A DNA stretch of 64,000 nucleotides from an uncultured Roseateles sp. (GCF_945956965.1 NZ_CAMFJS010000020.1:1-64000), one strand, 5' to 3'; counted from the stretch's first letter, positions 42,627-52,201 are shown. The notes: a model not told the origin generated them from the letters alone. Numbers and translations: made by a program.

Positions 42627-45242
42627 TTAAGCGCCACGCAGGCGCAGCCAGTCTTCCAGCGGCCCGGGGCGACCCAACAAATAGCCCTGCAGGCAATCGC
42701 AACCGGTGCTCATCAAGAACTCGGCTTGCGCCGGAGTCTCCACCCCTTCGGCCACCACGCGCAGATACAAGTGCTTGGCCATGGACACAATGGCCTCGAC
42801 GATGGCCGTGTCGTTGGGGTCGTCGGGCGTGTCCTGCACAAAGCTCTTGTCGATCTTGAGCTCGTAAAGCGGCAGCTTCTTCAAATAGGCCAGGCTGGAA
42901 TAGCCGGTGCCGAAGTCGTCAATGGAAAAGCGCAGGCCCAGGGCGCGCAGCTCGGACATGCGCGCGCTTGTGTCTTGCCAGTTGTCAATCAGCAGGTTCT
43001 CGGTCACTTCCAGAATCAGGTAGTCGGCCGGGGCACCGGTGTCCTGAATGATCTGGCGCAAGCCCGCCACGAAGTCGTCTTTGCGGAACTGCCGCGGGCT
43101 CACATTGACCGACAGGCATTGCAAGCGCCCTGCCTTGTGCAGCCGGGCCAAGGCCAAGCAGGCCTGGCGCAGCACCCGGTCGCCCAGCTCGATGATCAGG
43201 CCTGACTCCTCGGCCACCGGAATGAAGTCCAGCGGGGACACCCGGCCACGTTTGTGGTGTGTCCAGCGCAGCAGCAGCTCGCCGCCGATTTCCTGCCCCT
43301 GCGCGTCGAACTGCGGCTGCAGATGCAGTTCGAACTGCTCCAGCTGCAAAGCCTCTTTCAGGTCTTGCTCCAGCGCCAGGCGACTTTGCACCTCGGCATG
43401 CATAGCGGTTTCGAAGAAGGCCACCCGGTTACGCCCCGAGGCCTTGGCGCGGTACATGGCCGTGTCGGCTTCGCGCAGCAAATCATCCACCGCCTCCGCG
43501 CCCTTGGGGAACAAGGTGATGCCGATGCTGCCGGAGATGTTGTAACTGTGATCAAAGATGTGGTGATCCATCACCAGCACCTCGCGCAGCTTCTCGGCCA
43601 CGGCCATGGCATGGCGGGTGGCATGCGCAACGTCCAGGCCCAAGTTGCTGACCAAGACCACGAATTCATCGCCCCCCAGACGCGCCACCGTGTCATCTTC
43701 GCGCGCCACCTCGCGCAGGCGTTCGGCCACCTGCTTGAGCAACTCGTCACCCACCGAATGCCCCAAGGCATCGTTGATGTGCTTGAAGTGATCGAGGTCG
43801 ATGAACAAGAGCGCGCCCAGCTGCCGTGAGCGCCGCGCCACCGCCAGATCATGCCCGATGCGATCCATCAGCATGCGGCGATTGGGCAAGCCGGTCAGCA
43901 CGTCGTAATGCGCCAGCCAGTGGGTGTGTTGCTCGGAATGTTTGCGCTCGGTGATGTCGCTGACGAAACCATGCCAGAGCACACTGCCATCGGGCCGCCG
44001 CTCGGGCTGGCCGCTACCCAAACGCCAGCGCAGGCCCTGACGCGGCAGCACCACCCGGAACTCATGCAGCCAAGGCTGCAAGGTCTGAGCCGAACGCCGA
44101 ATCGACTCCACCAGGGCACGCTGATCGTCCGGATGCACCAGCTTGCGCACCAAGGCATCGTCTTCCCGCACATCCAAGGGGCTGACCTCGAACATATTGA
44201 AGATGCCTTCGCTGGCGAAGGGGTAGCAGGTGCGGCCATCAGGGTCGAGGCGGTACTGCACCAGCGCGCCCGGCACTCGCCGCGCCAGATTGCCCAGCAG
44301 CTCCAGGCTTTGCTCCAGCTTGCGGGCCCACAGGCGCCGCTCGGTGATGTCGCGGAAGGCCACGCTGGCGAAATGCTCGCCGGCTTCGTCCTGGTAAGTC
44401 ACCGTCGACACCTCGGCCTCAAAGCGCTCGCCATTGCCGCGAATCATAGTGATTTCACCGCGAGCCTTGCCGTCGCGATCGCGCTCGTCAAACAGGCGCA
44501 GCAAGCGCGGGTCGCGCAGGTCCAGCACCTGCGAGCGCTGCACGCGGCGCAGTTGCGCCTCGCTTTGGCCAAGAATCTCGCAGGCCATGGGGTTGGCCGT
44601 GAGAATGGCGCCGCCGGGTCGGGTCTGCATCACCCCGTCCAGGCTGTTGGCAAACAAGAGGCCGTAAATGGATTCGCTCTCGCGCCGGCGTTGATCGACC
44701 CGGCCGTATTCACGCAAGGCGGTCGCCAGTTCCTTGTTCTTGCGGCGCAGCAGCAGCTGCGTCATCACCTGTCGCGCCAGTCGCTCCAGATCTTGACACT
44801 GCTGTGGGGTGAAGGCGCGCGGCGCACGATCCACCACGCACAGGCTGCCCAGGGCATGACCCTCGGGCGTGATCAGCGGCGCGCCGGCGTAAAAGCGCAC
44901 CGCCAGCGGGCCAGTCACCAAAGGATTGCCACTGGAACGGGGGTCGCGCTCGGCATCCTCGATCACCACAACCGCGCTGCCACGGATGGTGATATCGCAA
45001 AAAGCGATGTCGCGCGGCGTCTCGCTGACGTCCAAGCCTTGTCGGGATTTGAACCACTGGCGCTCGCTGTCAAGCAAAGTCACCAGCGAAATCGGCACAC
45101 CGAACAAGCGCACGGCCAACTCGGTCAGGTCGTCAAAGGCCTGCTCGGGCATCGTGTCCATGACCTCAAACGACTGCAAGGCCTGCAGGCGCAGCTGCTC
45201 TTGTTCTTGCTCTTGCGGACTTGGTTCGACGGCAGCCGCCAT
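42627..45242 (-). CDS. GAF-PAS-GGDEF-EAL cyclic di-GMP protein
   Basis: 871 residues from the ATG at 45242, which has GGGAGG with 6-bp spacing; the frame is open to 45305. An N-terminal GAF domain (about 10-165: ELAVRLFGVPISLVTLLDSE, DIAFCDITIRG, YAGAPLITPEGHALGSLCV) is followed by two PAS domains (near 200-310 and 330-440, ending DITERR and DITERKHSE). The GGDEF domain has RLGGDEFVVL with an intact RxxD (REDD). The EAL domain reads GGELLLRW at the EAL motif, keeping the catalytic Glu, and keeps EVTENLL, DDFGTGYSSL, KIDKSFV and AEGVET. Soluble; may make and degrade cyclic di-GMP. Confidence 0.93.
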   Translation of the reverse strand: MAAAVEPSPQEQEQEQLRLQALQSFEVMDTMPEQAFDDLTELAVRLFGVPISLVTLLDSERQWFKSRQGLDVSETPRDIAFCDITIRGSAVVVIEDAERDPRSSGNPLVTGPLAVRFYAGAPLITPEGHALGSLCVVDRAPRAFTPQQCQDLERLARQVMTQLLLRRKNKELATALREYGRVDQRRRESESIYGLLFANSLDGVMQTRPGGAILTANPMACEILGQSEAQLRRVQRSQVLDLRDPRLLRLFDERDRDGKARGEITMIRGNGERFEAEVSTVTYQDEAGEHFASVAFRDITERRLWARKLEQSLELLGNLARRVPGALVQYRLDPDGRTCYPFASEGIFNMFEVSPLDVREDDALVRKLVHPDDQRALVESIRRSAQTLQPWLHEFRVVLPRQGLRWRLGSGQPERRPDGSVLWHGFVSDITERKHSEQHTHWLAHYDVLTGLPNRRMLMDRIGHDLAVARRSRQLGALLFIDLDHFKHINDALGHSVGDELLKQVAERLREVAREDDTVARLGGDEFVVLVSNLGLDVAHATRHAMAVAEKLREVLVMDHHIFDHSYNISGSIGITLFPKGAEAVDDLLREADTAMYRAKASGRNRVAFFETAMHAEVQSRLALEQDLKEALQLEQFELHLQPQFDAQGQEIGGELLLRWTHHKRGRVSPLDFIPVAEESGLIIELGDRVLRQACLALARLHKAGRLQCLSVNVSPRQFRKDDFVAGLRQIIQDTGAPADYLILEVTENLLIDNWQDTSARMSELRALGLRFSIDDFGTGYSSLAYLKKLPLYELKIDKSFVQDTPDDPNDTAIVEAIVSMAKHLYLRVVAEGVETPAQAEFLMSTGCDCLQGYLLGRPGPLEDWLRLRGA

Positions 45243-45350
45243 CACTGCCTCCCGGTTTGCAGATAGGACATGAGGCGCCATCATGGCACGCCCGACTTCA
45301 GTCAAGCCGTGAAAATGGGCCAGAAACCGGCAGTTGCCGCGCCCTCGGCC

Positions 45351-46052
45351 TCATTCGCTCTGGCGCAGCTTGACCAATTGCCCCGTCACCATGGCCGCCA
45401 TGGTGCGGGCAACGGCGCGTGGCTCCAGGCTGGGCTGATCGAACAGCAGCTCCTGCGCGGCATAGAGCGCGTCAATGCCCAGGCGCAGGGTCAGGCGCAC
45501 CTCGGCGTGGTCAGCCTGGGGATAGGCCTCCATGAAGGGGCGCACCAACAATTCGGTGACCAGATCATGGGAGTCATGCCGCACCTCCTGCAGGGTCGGC
45601 ACGGCGCGCAAGGCGCGGGTGATCCAGATGCCAGCAGGCATCTGCTCGGTCAGCTGCAGGGTACGCATGAACAAGTCGGCAATGCTGGCGGCCAAGTCGG
45701 CCTCGGGCAGACGCCAGGTTTCGGCCGTGGCCCAAGGTGTCAGCAGCTCATTCTGGCTACGCATCAAGCGCTCGGCCAGCTCGCAAAGAATCGCGTATTT
45801 ATTCGGGAAATATTGGTAGAGGGCCGGCGGGGAAATGCCGGCGCGCTGACAGACCAGATTGGTGGACAAGCGCTCAATGCCCACCTCACCCAGCAAGTCG
45901 CCACAGGCGGCCAGAATGCGCTCAAAGGTTTCCACCGCCCGCTGCTGCGAGGGCACCTTTTTCTGCTTGAGATCAGGCACGTTGCGCGACACCAGCTTGT
46001 CTTGACTGGCGGAGTTTGCGGCGGTGTCGGCCACGCTGTTGGGCTCGTTCAT
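45351..46052 (-). CDS. TetR/AcrR family transcriptional regulator
   Basis: 233 residues. The N-terminal helix-turn-helix spans AVETFERILAACGDLLGEVG, LSTNLVCQRAGISPPALYQYF and PNKYAILCELAERLM, standard for TetR proteins. The C-terminal ligand domain is helical and has no marks that name its ligand. A 40-residue polar tail precedes the DNA-binding domain. Neighbours on the same strand are the GGDEF-EAL gene downstream and uspA upstream, with a terminator between uspA and this gene; no obvious target operon is divergent. Confidence 0.88.
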   Translation of the reverse strand: MNEPNSVADTAANSASQDKLVSRNVPDLKQKKVPSQQRAVETFERILAACGDLLGEVGIERLSTNLVCQRAGISPPALYQYFPNKYAILCELAERLMRSQNELLTPWATAETWRLPEADLAASIADLFMRTLQLTEQMPAGIWITRALRAVPTLQEVRHDSHDLVTELLVRPFMEAYPQADHAEVRLTLRLGIDALYAAQELLFDQPSLEPRAVARTMAAMVTGQLVKLRQSE

Positions 46053-46113
46053 CGGCCCAGTCTAGCCCAGCGTTTCAGCGCATTCTGTTCGGGTCAGCCC
46101 TGATCAGAATCAT

Positions 46114-46174
46114 CAAAAAACAACGGCCCCCAAACGCCTGAGAACCGCCCCAGCAAGGGCTCATCCCAGGCGTT
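46114..46174 (-). terminator. Terminator after uspA
   Basis: Reading leftward, AACGCCTG (46174-46167) pairs with CAGGCGTT (46140-46133), with an inner GCCC/GGGC helix, and a TTTTTT run follows about 12 bases later (46120-46115). Located just after the uspA stop. Confidence 0.5.
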
Positions 46175-46193
46175 CAAGGCCGCGGCACGGCAC

Positions 46194-46631
46194 TCACTTG
46201 ATCACGAAAACCGGCACCTCCGCCAGGGTCAGCACCTTTTGCGCCACGCTGCCCAGCAGCACGGCGTCCAGGCCGCGGCGGCCATGGGAGCCGATCACGA
46301 TCATGTCGCAGGCGGTCTGCTTGGCATGCGCCACGATGGCCGGCGCCGGGCCATGTTCGCGCAGCACCTGGCTGGTGAAGTCCACACCACAGCTTTTGGC
46401 GGCATCTTCGGCATGCTCGATGCCCTGACGGGCCGCAGACTCCGAGGCCTCCAGGTAGTAGTTCATGGCCTCGCCGCCGCTGTCCGGGAAGTAGAGAAAG
46501 GGCGAGGGGTCGATCACGCTGATGATCTCCAGCACCGCGCCATAACGCTTAGCCATATCAGCAGCCACCAAGGCGGCGCGTTGCGCGGTGGCAGAGCCAT
46601 CGGTGGGCAGGAGGATGCGATGAAAAAACAT
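46194..46631 (-). CDS. Universal stress protein UspA family
   Basis: 145 residues. Alpha-beta Usp fold: FHRILLPTDGSATAQRAALV at the N terminus, IISVIDPSP, CDMIVIGSHGRRGLDAVLLG, and SVAQKVLTLAEVPVFVIK. The ATP-binding pattern G-x2-G-x9-G-S is present as GSHGRRGLDAVLLGS, so it belongs to the ATP-binding UspFG-like group. Induced by stress or stationary phase in other bacteria. Stands alone with its own terminator. Confidence 0.92.
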   Translation of the reverse strand: MFFHRILLPTDGSATAQRAALVAADMAKRYGAVLEIISVIDPSPFLYFPDSGGEAMNYYLEASESAARQGIEHAEDAAKSCGVDFTSQVLREHGPAPAIVAHAKQTACDMIVIGSHGRRGLDAVLLGSVAQKVLTLAEVPVFVIK

Positions 46632-46708
46632 GATGTGTCCCTAGCTATTGCCAACGGATGCGGCATGCGTATCTTCGGCCGGCGGCTTGGCGCAAGGCTT
46701 GCCTTGGA

Positions 46709-47329
46709 TCAAGATTGCTTGCGCTCAGACCACTCGCCGGGCGCGCCGCGCCCATGGGCATGGCCATTTGCTTTGCCATTGCCATTGCCATGCCCCTCGG
46801 CCAGCTCGGCGCCAACGGCTGCGGGCTCGCCCGCGCCGCCCAAGTTCTGCCGCAGCTTTTGCAGGGTCAGCTGCAAGATCCGCGCGTCACTACTGGCGCG
46901 ATGGCGCTGCAGCGCCTGCTCCAAGCGCACCTGGCTCAGCACCGCATGCCAATGCCTGGCCTCGGCCTCGCTGAGCAGGCAGCGCAAATCGGCCAGCTTG
47001 AATTGCGGCACCAGGTCCACCACGTCGAAGAGGCGGGCCAGCCAAGGATAGTCATGCGCCCAGGCGTCGCAATACACGACCTGGCCGCGCAGATGGCTGT
47101 TGATTTGCTGCGCCACCCACAAAGGCGGCTTGCCATAGCGGCACAAGGTGGCGCGGCTGATGCCGTGAATCGCCTCCGCGGAGGCGTCCCAATGCTGCCA
47201 TTCGGGCTCGGGCTGGATCAGCGAGCAAAACATGGCGCCGGCCGAGTCCACAATGCCGACCTCGATCGGATAACTGCCGCGGCCAAAGCCCGAAGCTTCG
47301 ATGTCCAGAATGGCGGGAACCTCGCCCAT
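46709..47329 (-). CDS. 3'-5' exonuclease (DEDDh, DnaQ-like)
   Basis: 206 residues. ExoI motif AILDIEASGFG (DxE) near residue 7, ExoII region YCDAWAHDYPWLARLFD (Asp), ExoIII HRASSDARILQL (His...Asp) near residue 143. This is the RNase T/DnaQ exonuclease fold; it may act on DNA or RNA ends, and no polymerase is adjacent. The last 50 residues are a low-complexity tail rich in Gly, Asn, Ala and His (GHGNGNGKANGHAHGRG), coded by short DNA repeats, that is unlikely to be part of the fold. AAGGGG lies upstream of the start. Confidence 0.82.
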   Translation of the reverse strand: MGEVPAILDIEASGFGRGSYPIEVGIVDSAGAMFCSLIQPEPEWQHWDASAEAIHGISRATLCRYGKPPLWVAQQINSHLRGQVVYCDAWAHDYPWLARLFDVVDLVPQFKLADLRCLLSEAEARHWHAVLSQVRLEQALQRHRASSDARILQLTLQKLRQNLGGAGEPAAVGAELAEGHGNGNGKANGHAHGRGAPGEWSERKQS

Positions 47330-47398
47330 CTTCAGACCCCTTGTGTCGATTCGCTGCGGCGCCAGACAGTTTTGGCTGACTGTAGCCCAAGCCTTGGC

Positions 47399-48040
47399 TC
47401 AGGGCTTGAGTTCGATGATCTGTTCGCCCTCGAACAACTCAATCGCGGTGCGCGCCACCCGCTGGGTGTCGTAAAACGCATAGGCGCTCACAGCCGCCGC
47501 ACCGGCCAGCGGCACCCAGCGTGAGATCGATTTGCGCACCAGGCTTTCACTCAGCTTGACGCCCACCACGCGGCTGATCTGCTGCATCACCTTGGCGGCC
47601 ACCGGCTGCACCACCATGCGCTCGCCCACCCGCACGGCGAGGTCGCGCACGGCCTGGGCCGCCGTGTGGCGGAACATGCAGTAAAGCATCTGCTCGCGGC
47701 CCAGCTCAGTTGTGCGGCCGTAAATGGCGGCGATGTCGGCCACCGCCTGGCGCTGAATGCGCCAGACCGTTAACAGCTCGGGCAGGATGGTCAACCAGCC
47801 CAGCGGGCCCGGCGGCAGCGCGAGCGACCCTGCTGCCAACGCCGCCTTCTGGGCCGCTTGCTGAGCCACACTCTGCGCGGCGCGGGCGGCCTCGCTGGGC
47901 AAAGCGCTGGCCTGGCGTGCGGACTCGGGCCGGCTGGACACCAGGTCCAGCACCGCCTCGGACACCTTGGCGGCAAAGCCGCCATCAGCCTGCCCGGCCA
48001 AGGCGGGCAAATTGTCTGGATTGCGACTGGTTTTGCTCAT
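47399..48040 (-). CDS. EcsC family protein
   Basis: 213 residues from the ATG at 48040, which overlaps the permease stop (ATGA at 48037-48040); the frame is open upstream inside the permease gene but that part is a shadow. After a 55-residue polar helix comes LPPGPLGWLTILPELLTVWRIQRQAVADIAAIYG, the EcsC-like block (ILPELLTVWRIQRQAVADIA), then SRWVPLAGAAAVSAYAFYDT and a short tail. EcsC proteins are membrane-associated with no defined function. Coupling to a permease suggests an accessory role. Confidence 0.65.
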   Translation of the reverse strand: MSKTSRNPDNLPALAGQADGGFAAKVSEAVLDLVSSRPESARQASALPSEAARAAQSVAQQAAQKAALAAGSLALPPGPLGWLTILPELLTVWRIQRQAVADIAAIYGRTTELGREQMLYCMFRHTAAQAVRDLAVRVGERMVVQPVAAKVMQQISRVVGVKLSESLVRKSISRWVPLAGAAAVSAYAFYDTQRVARTAIELFEGEQIIELKP

Positions 48041-49410
48041 GCCTGCGCCCTTTTGCTCAGCGGCCACAAAATCATGGCGCCCAGCGCCAACACCGCCACA
48101 CCCACCATGGCCCCGGCGCGCACATAGACCACGCTGGACCACAAGACATACAAGCAGCACAGCGCAAAAGCCAGCGGCAGCCAGGGGTAGAAAGGCACTT
48201 GGTAGGGGCGCGGCACCTCCGGCTCGCTGCGGCGCAGGCGGATCACGGCCAAGGCGCTCAGCGTCATGAAGAACCAATACACCGGCGACAGATAGTCCAC
48301 CATGGTGGAAAAACCACCGCGGGTGATGGCGCCAAAAGCCACCAAGGCCAGAGCCACGCCGCTGGTGGCCAGCACGGCCGCGGTGGGCGTGCCGCGCTTG
48401 GCATTCCAGCGCGCCAGATGCAGGCTGCCGGCCACATCGCGAGCGGCGGCGTAAGTGGTGCGCGGCCCGGCGATCAGAATCGCGTTCATCACCGACAGCG
48501 CCGTCAGCGACACGATGGCCACCATTAGCAGCTCACCCGGCCGCCCGAACACCGCCAACATCAAAGACGCCGCCGGCGCTTCGCTGCGTGCCAGGCCGTC
48601 CAGGCCCAGCACCTGCAGGTACGCCCAGTTGGCCAGCAGATAGAGGCCCGAGACCAGCAGCAAGCCCCACCACAGGGCACGCTTGATGCCATTGCGCTGG
48701 TCACGCATCTCGGCCGACAAGGTGGCCGCATCGCTCCAGCCACCGTAGGCCAGAAAGACAAACACCATGGCCTGACCCCAGTTATGCCGCGCAGGATCGG
48801 CCACGGTCAGCGGCGTTTGCGGCGCCTGCCCGGCCCAGACCTGCACGCCCGCGCCCAGGCCCAAGAGCAAAAGCCCGCCCAGCACCACCGTGGTCAGCCC
48901 CAGCTGGGTGCCCAGGCCGACGCGCACGCCCAGCAGGTTCAGGCCGGTCAGCAGCACGATCAGGCTGGCGCCCAGCACCGCGCTGGTGTAAGGCCCCAAC
49001 CAGGGCCGCAGGTCCAGCACCTGGCTCAGATAGTCGCCGAACACAAAGGCCAGCAAGGCCATTGAGCCGGTGTGGATCACCGCAAAGCGCGACCAGGCGA
49101 ACAAAAAGCCCAGGCGCTGACCGTAGGCGCGGCGGAGGAAGAAATAGTCGCCGCCGGTATCGGGGAAGCTTGAGGCCATCTCGGCAAAACACAGCGCGCC
49201 GATGAAAGACAGCAGGCCGCCGAAGGCCCAGGCCAGATAGAGCTCGTAAGAGCCCCCCAAGGCCGCCGCCACCAGGGGCGAGGTCTTGAAGATGCCAGCC
49301 CCCACCACCATGCCCACACACAGGGCCACGGCGTGTTTGACGTCGAGCTGGCGCTGCGGCAGGACGAGCACAGTGGGCGGGGTCAAGTCTTGCTGAGGCT
49401 GGCTGGGCAT
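48037..49410 (-). CDS. APC family amino acid permease
   Basis: 457 residues from the ATG at 49410 (the frame stays open to 49569, and ATG at 49470 is possible; none has a good ribosome binding site). About 12 membrane segments. The APC signature in the first helix is VGMVVGAGIFKTSP, then EMASSFPDTGGDYFFLRRAY in the third, and WSDAATLSAEMRDQRNGIKR around helix 6. This resembles LAT/YfnA-like amino acid or polyamine transporters. Substrate not readable. It is divergent from the TonB-dependent receptor and translationally coupled to the EcsC gene. Confidence 0.88.
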   Translation of the reverse strand: MPSQPQQDLTPPTVLVLPQRQLDVKHAVALCVGMVVGAGIFKTSPLVAAALGGSYELYLAWAFGGLLSFIGALCFAEMASSFPDTGGDYFFLRRAYGQRLGFLFAWSRFAVIHTGSMALLAFVFGDYLSQVLDLRPWLGPYTSAVLGASLIVLLTGLNLLGVRVGLGTQLGLTTVVLGGLLLLGLGAGVQVWAGQAPQTPLTVADPARHNWGQAMVFVFLAYGGWSDAATLSAEMRDQRNGIKRALWWGLLLVSGLYLLANWAYLQVLGLDGLARSEAPAASLMLAVFGRPGELLMVAIVSLTALSVMNAILIAGPRTTYAAARDVAGSLHLARWNAKRGTPTAAVLATSGVALALVAFGAITRGGFSTMVDYLSPVYWFFMTLSALAVIRLRRSEPEVPRPYQVPFYPWLPLAFALCCLYVLWSSVVYVRAGAMVGVAVLALGAMILWPLSKRAQA

Positions 49411-49600
49411 AGGGAAGTCGAGGCGGGCAGAGAGAAAAAGTGGCAAATCTGGCAAACGCGGCAGGCGCATGCTAACTGCTGTGTCCTGGCTGCCACGTTT
49501 GCATGAGCTTATTGCCGAACAGTCTTTGAGCACCCTATCGCTTTGCCTTAGCCTAGGCGGCTTTGTCATCGCCCCTTCACGCCTACGTCATCCAGCCGCC

Positions 49601-52072
49601 ATGTTGCACACGCCCATCCGAATTGCCTGCGCCGCCCTTCTTGCCAATATCGCGGGCCTCTTGCCCATGCATGCCCTGGCCCAAGCGGCTGAACAGACCG
49701 GCGCCACGGCACAGTTAGATCAGGTGCTGGTGACCGGCACCCGCGCCAAAGACCGCACGCTGCTGAACTCCGCCGTGCCGGTGGATGTCTTGAGCCAGGA
49801 AGATTTGCAGCGCGCCGTGGCCGGCGACGGCAATTTGGCCGCCGCCCTGCAGACCCTGCTGCCCTCCTTCAACTTCCCACGCCAAAGCAATTCCGGCGGC
49901 GGCGACCATGTGCGCGCGGCCCAGCTGCGCGGCCTCTCGCCGGACCAGGTGCTGGTTTTGGTGAACGGCAAGCGCCGCCATAACTCGGCCATCGTCAATC
50001 TGGAATCCAAGACCGGCAAGGGCACCAACCCGGTGGACTTCAACGCGATTCCGGTCTCTGCCATCAAGCGCATCGAAGTCTTGCGCGATGGCGCCGGCGC
50101 CCAGTACGGCAGCGACGCGATTGCCGGCGTGATCAATATCATCCTCGACGATGCCAACAGTGGCGGCCAGGTGGCCGGCGGTGTGGGCGGCTTCCACACC
50201 CGCTTCGAGCCCAGCAATGAGACCTTGAACGACGGCCGCTCGCGCGAGCTGCAAGGCAAGCTGGGCCTCAAGCTGGGCGACAGCGGCTTTGTGCGCTTCG
50301 GCGCGGAAGCCGCACACCGCGACCACACCAATCGCGCCGGCCCCGACCAGATCCCGCCCTGGGAAGACCAATCGCCCGCCAATCTGGCCTTCCAAGGCAA
50401 GCGCAATTACGCGCCGGGCGAGCCGGAGTCGGATCAGCTGGCCCTGTGGTTCAACAGCGGCTTTGCTTTTGGCGCGTTGGGCAGCGATGCCCGTGGCTAC
50501 GCCTTCGGCACCTGGCAGCAGCGCAAGAGCGAGGGCGCGGCCTACTTCCGCTACCCCGACAGCTTTGCCAACGTCAAAGCCATCTACCCGAAGGGCTATC
50601 GCCCCGCCACCACCGGTAAAAGCCAGGATCTGCAACTGGCCAGCGGCGTGCGCGGGAGCCTGGGGGCAGACAAAAGCTGGGACTACGACGTCGCGCTCAA
50701 CCTCGGCCGCAATGAATTCAACTACGGCCTGCGCAACTCGCTCAATGTCTCGCTGGGCGCGGCCAGCCCGACGCAATTCCATCTGGGCGACTTCCAGACT
50801 CAGCAGCTGGGCATCAGCGCCGACTTCAGCCGCGAACTGGCGCTGCCCGGCCTGAGCAAACCCGCCACCCTGGCACTTGGCGTGGAAGCACGGCGCGAGT
50901 CTTTCCGCACCAAGTCGGGCGACGAGGCCTCATACGCCGTCGGCAGCTTCGACGGCACGCCGGGCGCCCAAGCGGGCCCGGGCTTGCAGGCGGCCGATGC
51001 GGTGGATTTGTCGCGCAATTTGGTTGGCGCCTACGTCGACCTCAGTGCCGACCTCACGCCCAGCCTGTTTGCCGGCCTGGCCCTGCGTGCCGACCATTAC
51101 TCCGACTTCGGCAGCGCGCTGACGGCCAAGCTGTCCGGCCGCTATGTGTTGACGCAAGACCTGGCCCTGCGCGGCGCGCTGTCCAACAACTTCCGCGCGC
51201 CCTCGCTGGCGCAAACCGGCTTTTCCTTCACCGTCACCGACCGCGGCGACGGCGGCACGCTCAGCCAGGTGCGCACCTTGCCCGTGCAAAGCGAGATCGC
51301 CCGCGCCTTGGGTGCCGAGCCGCTCAAGGCCGAGAGCGCCCGCAATGCCAGCCTGGGCCTGACCTGGCAGCCCAGCCGCCGCGCCTCGCTGTCCATCGAC
51401 GCTTTTGATGTCAAGGTCAAGGACCGCATCACCCTGTCCGAGCGCCTGTCCAGCGACGCGCTGACGGCGCTGATCCAAAGCCAGTTCGGCGTGGCCGGGG
51501 TGAACGGCGTCAACTTCTTCACCAATGCGGTGGACACCCACACCCGCGGCGTCGATCTGGTCGGCCAATTCAGCCACGCGCTGGCGGGCGGCGAGTTGCG
51601 CTGGACGCTCGCGTCGAGCTTCAACAAAACCACGCTGAGCAATATCCAGCACAGCAGCGCAGCGCTCAAGGCGCTGGGCATCGACAAGCCCCTGGTCGGC
51701 CTGGAGGAAAGCAATACCCTCACCGACGCGGCGCCACGCGACCGCCATGTCATCAGCGCGCAGTGGAACAACAGCGGCTGGAACCTGCTGGCCCGCGCCA
51801 CACGTCATGGCTCCGCCACCCGGGTGTTCGACTTCGGCGGCGGTTTCACGCCGACGCAGACTTATGCCGCCGTCTGGCAGCTCGACCTGGAGGCCGAGGT
51901 GAAGCTAACGCGCCACTTCAGCGTCTCGGTCGGCGGTGTCAACGTGACCGACCGCTACCCCACCCGCTCCATCGACGACATCAGCTACTTCGGCAACTTC
52001 CCCTACGACGTGCTCTCGCCCGTGGGCTTCAACGGCGCTTATTACTACGCCCGGGCTCGCTACAACTTCTGA
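49601..52072 (+). CDS. TonB-dependent outer-membrane receptor
   Basis: 823 residues from the ATG at 49601, followed by a signal peptide ending ALAQAAE; the frame is open to 49469. The plug domain runs from about residue 40: LDQVLVTGTRAKDRTLLNSA, LLPSFNFPRQSNSGGGDHVR, LRGLSPDQVLVLVNGKRRH, RIEVLRDGAGAQYGSDAIAG VINI (in parts). The barrel follows, with RGALSNNFRAPSLAQ and the C-terminal ...YYYARARYNF ending in Phe. The NGKRRH subtype is widespread in Xanthomonas-like and Burkholderiales genomes, substrate unknown. A bidirectional terminator separates it from the convergent subtilase gene. Confidence 0.92.
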   Translation: MLHTPIRIACAALLANIAGLLPMHALAQAAEQTGATAQLDQVLVTGTRAKDRTLLNSAVPVDVLSQEDLQRAVAGDGNLAAALQTLLPSFNFPRQSNSGGGDHVRAAQLRGLSPDQVLVLVNGKRRHNSAIVNLESKTGKGTNPVDFNAIPVSAIKRIEVLRDGAGAQYGSDAIAGVINIILDDANSGGQVAGGVGGFHTRFEPSNETLNDGRSRELQGKLGLKLGDSGFVRFGAEAAHRDHTNRAGPDQIPPWEDQSPANLAFQGKRNYAPGEPESDQLALWFNSGFAFGALGSDARGYAFGTWQQRKSEGAAYFRYPDSFANVKAIYPKGYRPATTGKSQDLQLASGVRGSLGADKSWDYDVALNLGRNEFNYGLRNSLNVSLGAASPTQFHLGDFQTQQLGISADFSRELALPGLSKPATLALGVEARRESFRTKSGDEASYAVGSFDGTPGAQAGPGLQAADAVDLSRNLVGAYVDLSADLTPSLFAGLALRADHYSDFGSALTAKLSGRYVLTQDLALRGALSNNFRAPSLAQTGFSFTVTDRGDGGTLSQVRTLPVQSEIARALGAEPLKAESARNASLGLTWQPSRRASLSIDAFDVKVKDRITLSERLSSDALTALIQSQFGVAGVNGVNFFTNAVDTHTRGVDLVGQFSHALAGGELRWTLASSFNKTTLSNIQHSSAALKALGIDKPLVGLEESNTLTDAAPRDRHVISAQWNNSGWNLLARATRHGSATRVFDFGGGFTPTQTYAAVWQLDLEAEVKLTRHFSVSVGGVNVTDRYPTRSIDDISYFGNFPYDVLSPVGFNGAYYYARARYNF

Positions 52073-52102
52073 GTTTGAAATGCCGCTGCTTGCGGCAATA
52101 GA

Positions 52103-52139
52103 AAAGGGCGACTTGCTGATGCAAGCCGCCCTTTGTTTT
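52103..52139. terminator. Bidirectional rho-independent terminator
   Basis: AAAGGGCG, A, CTTGC, loop TGAT, GCAAG, C, CGCCCTTT: a 13-bp stem with one A/C mismatch (52103-52134), followed by GTTTT on the plus strand and by TTTTC on the minus strand. It separates the convergent receptor and subtilase genes. Confidence 0.82.
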
Positions 52140-52201
52140 GGCGCTGTTTTGGCGCTTGGGCCGCAGCACCCGGAACTCGGGCACTGCGGGGCTGAGCAAG
52201 C

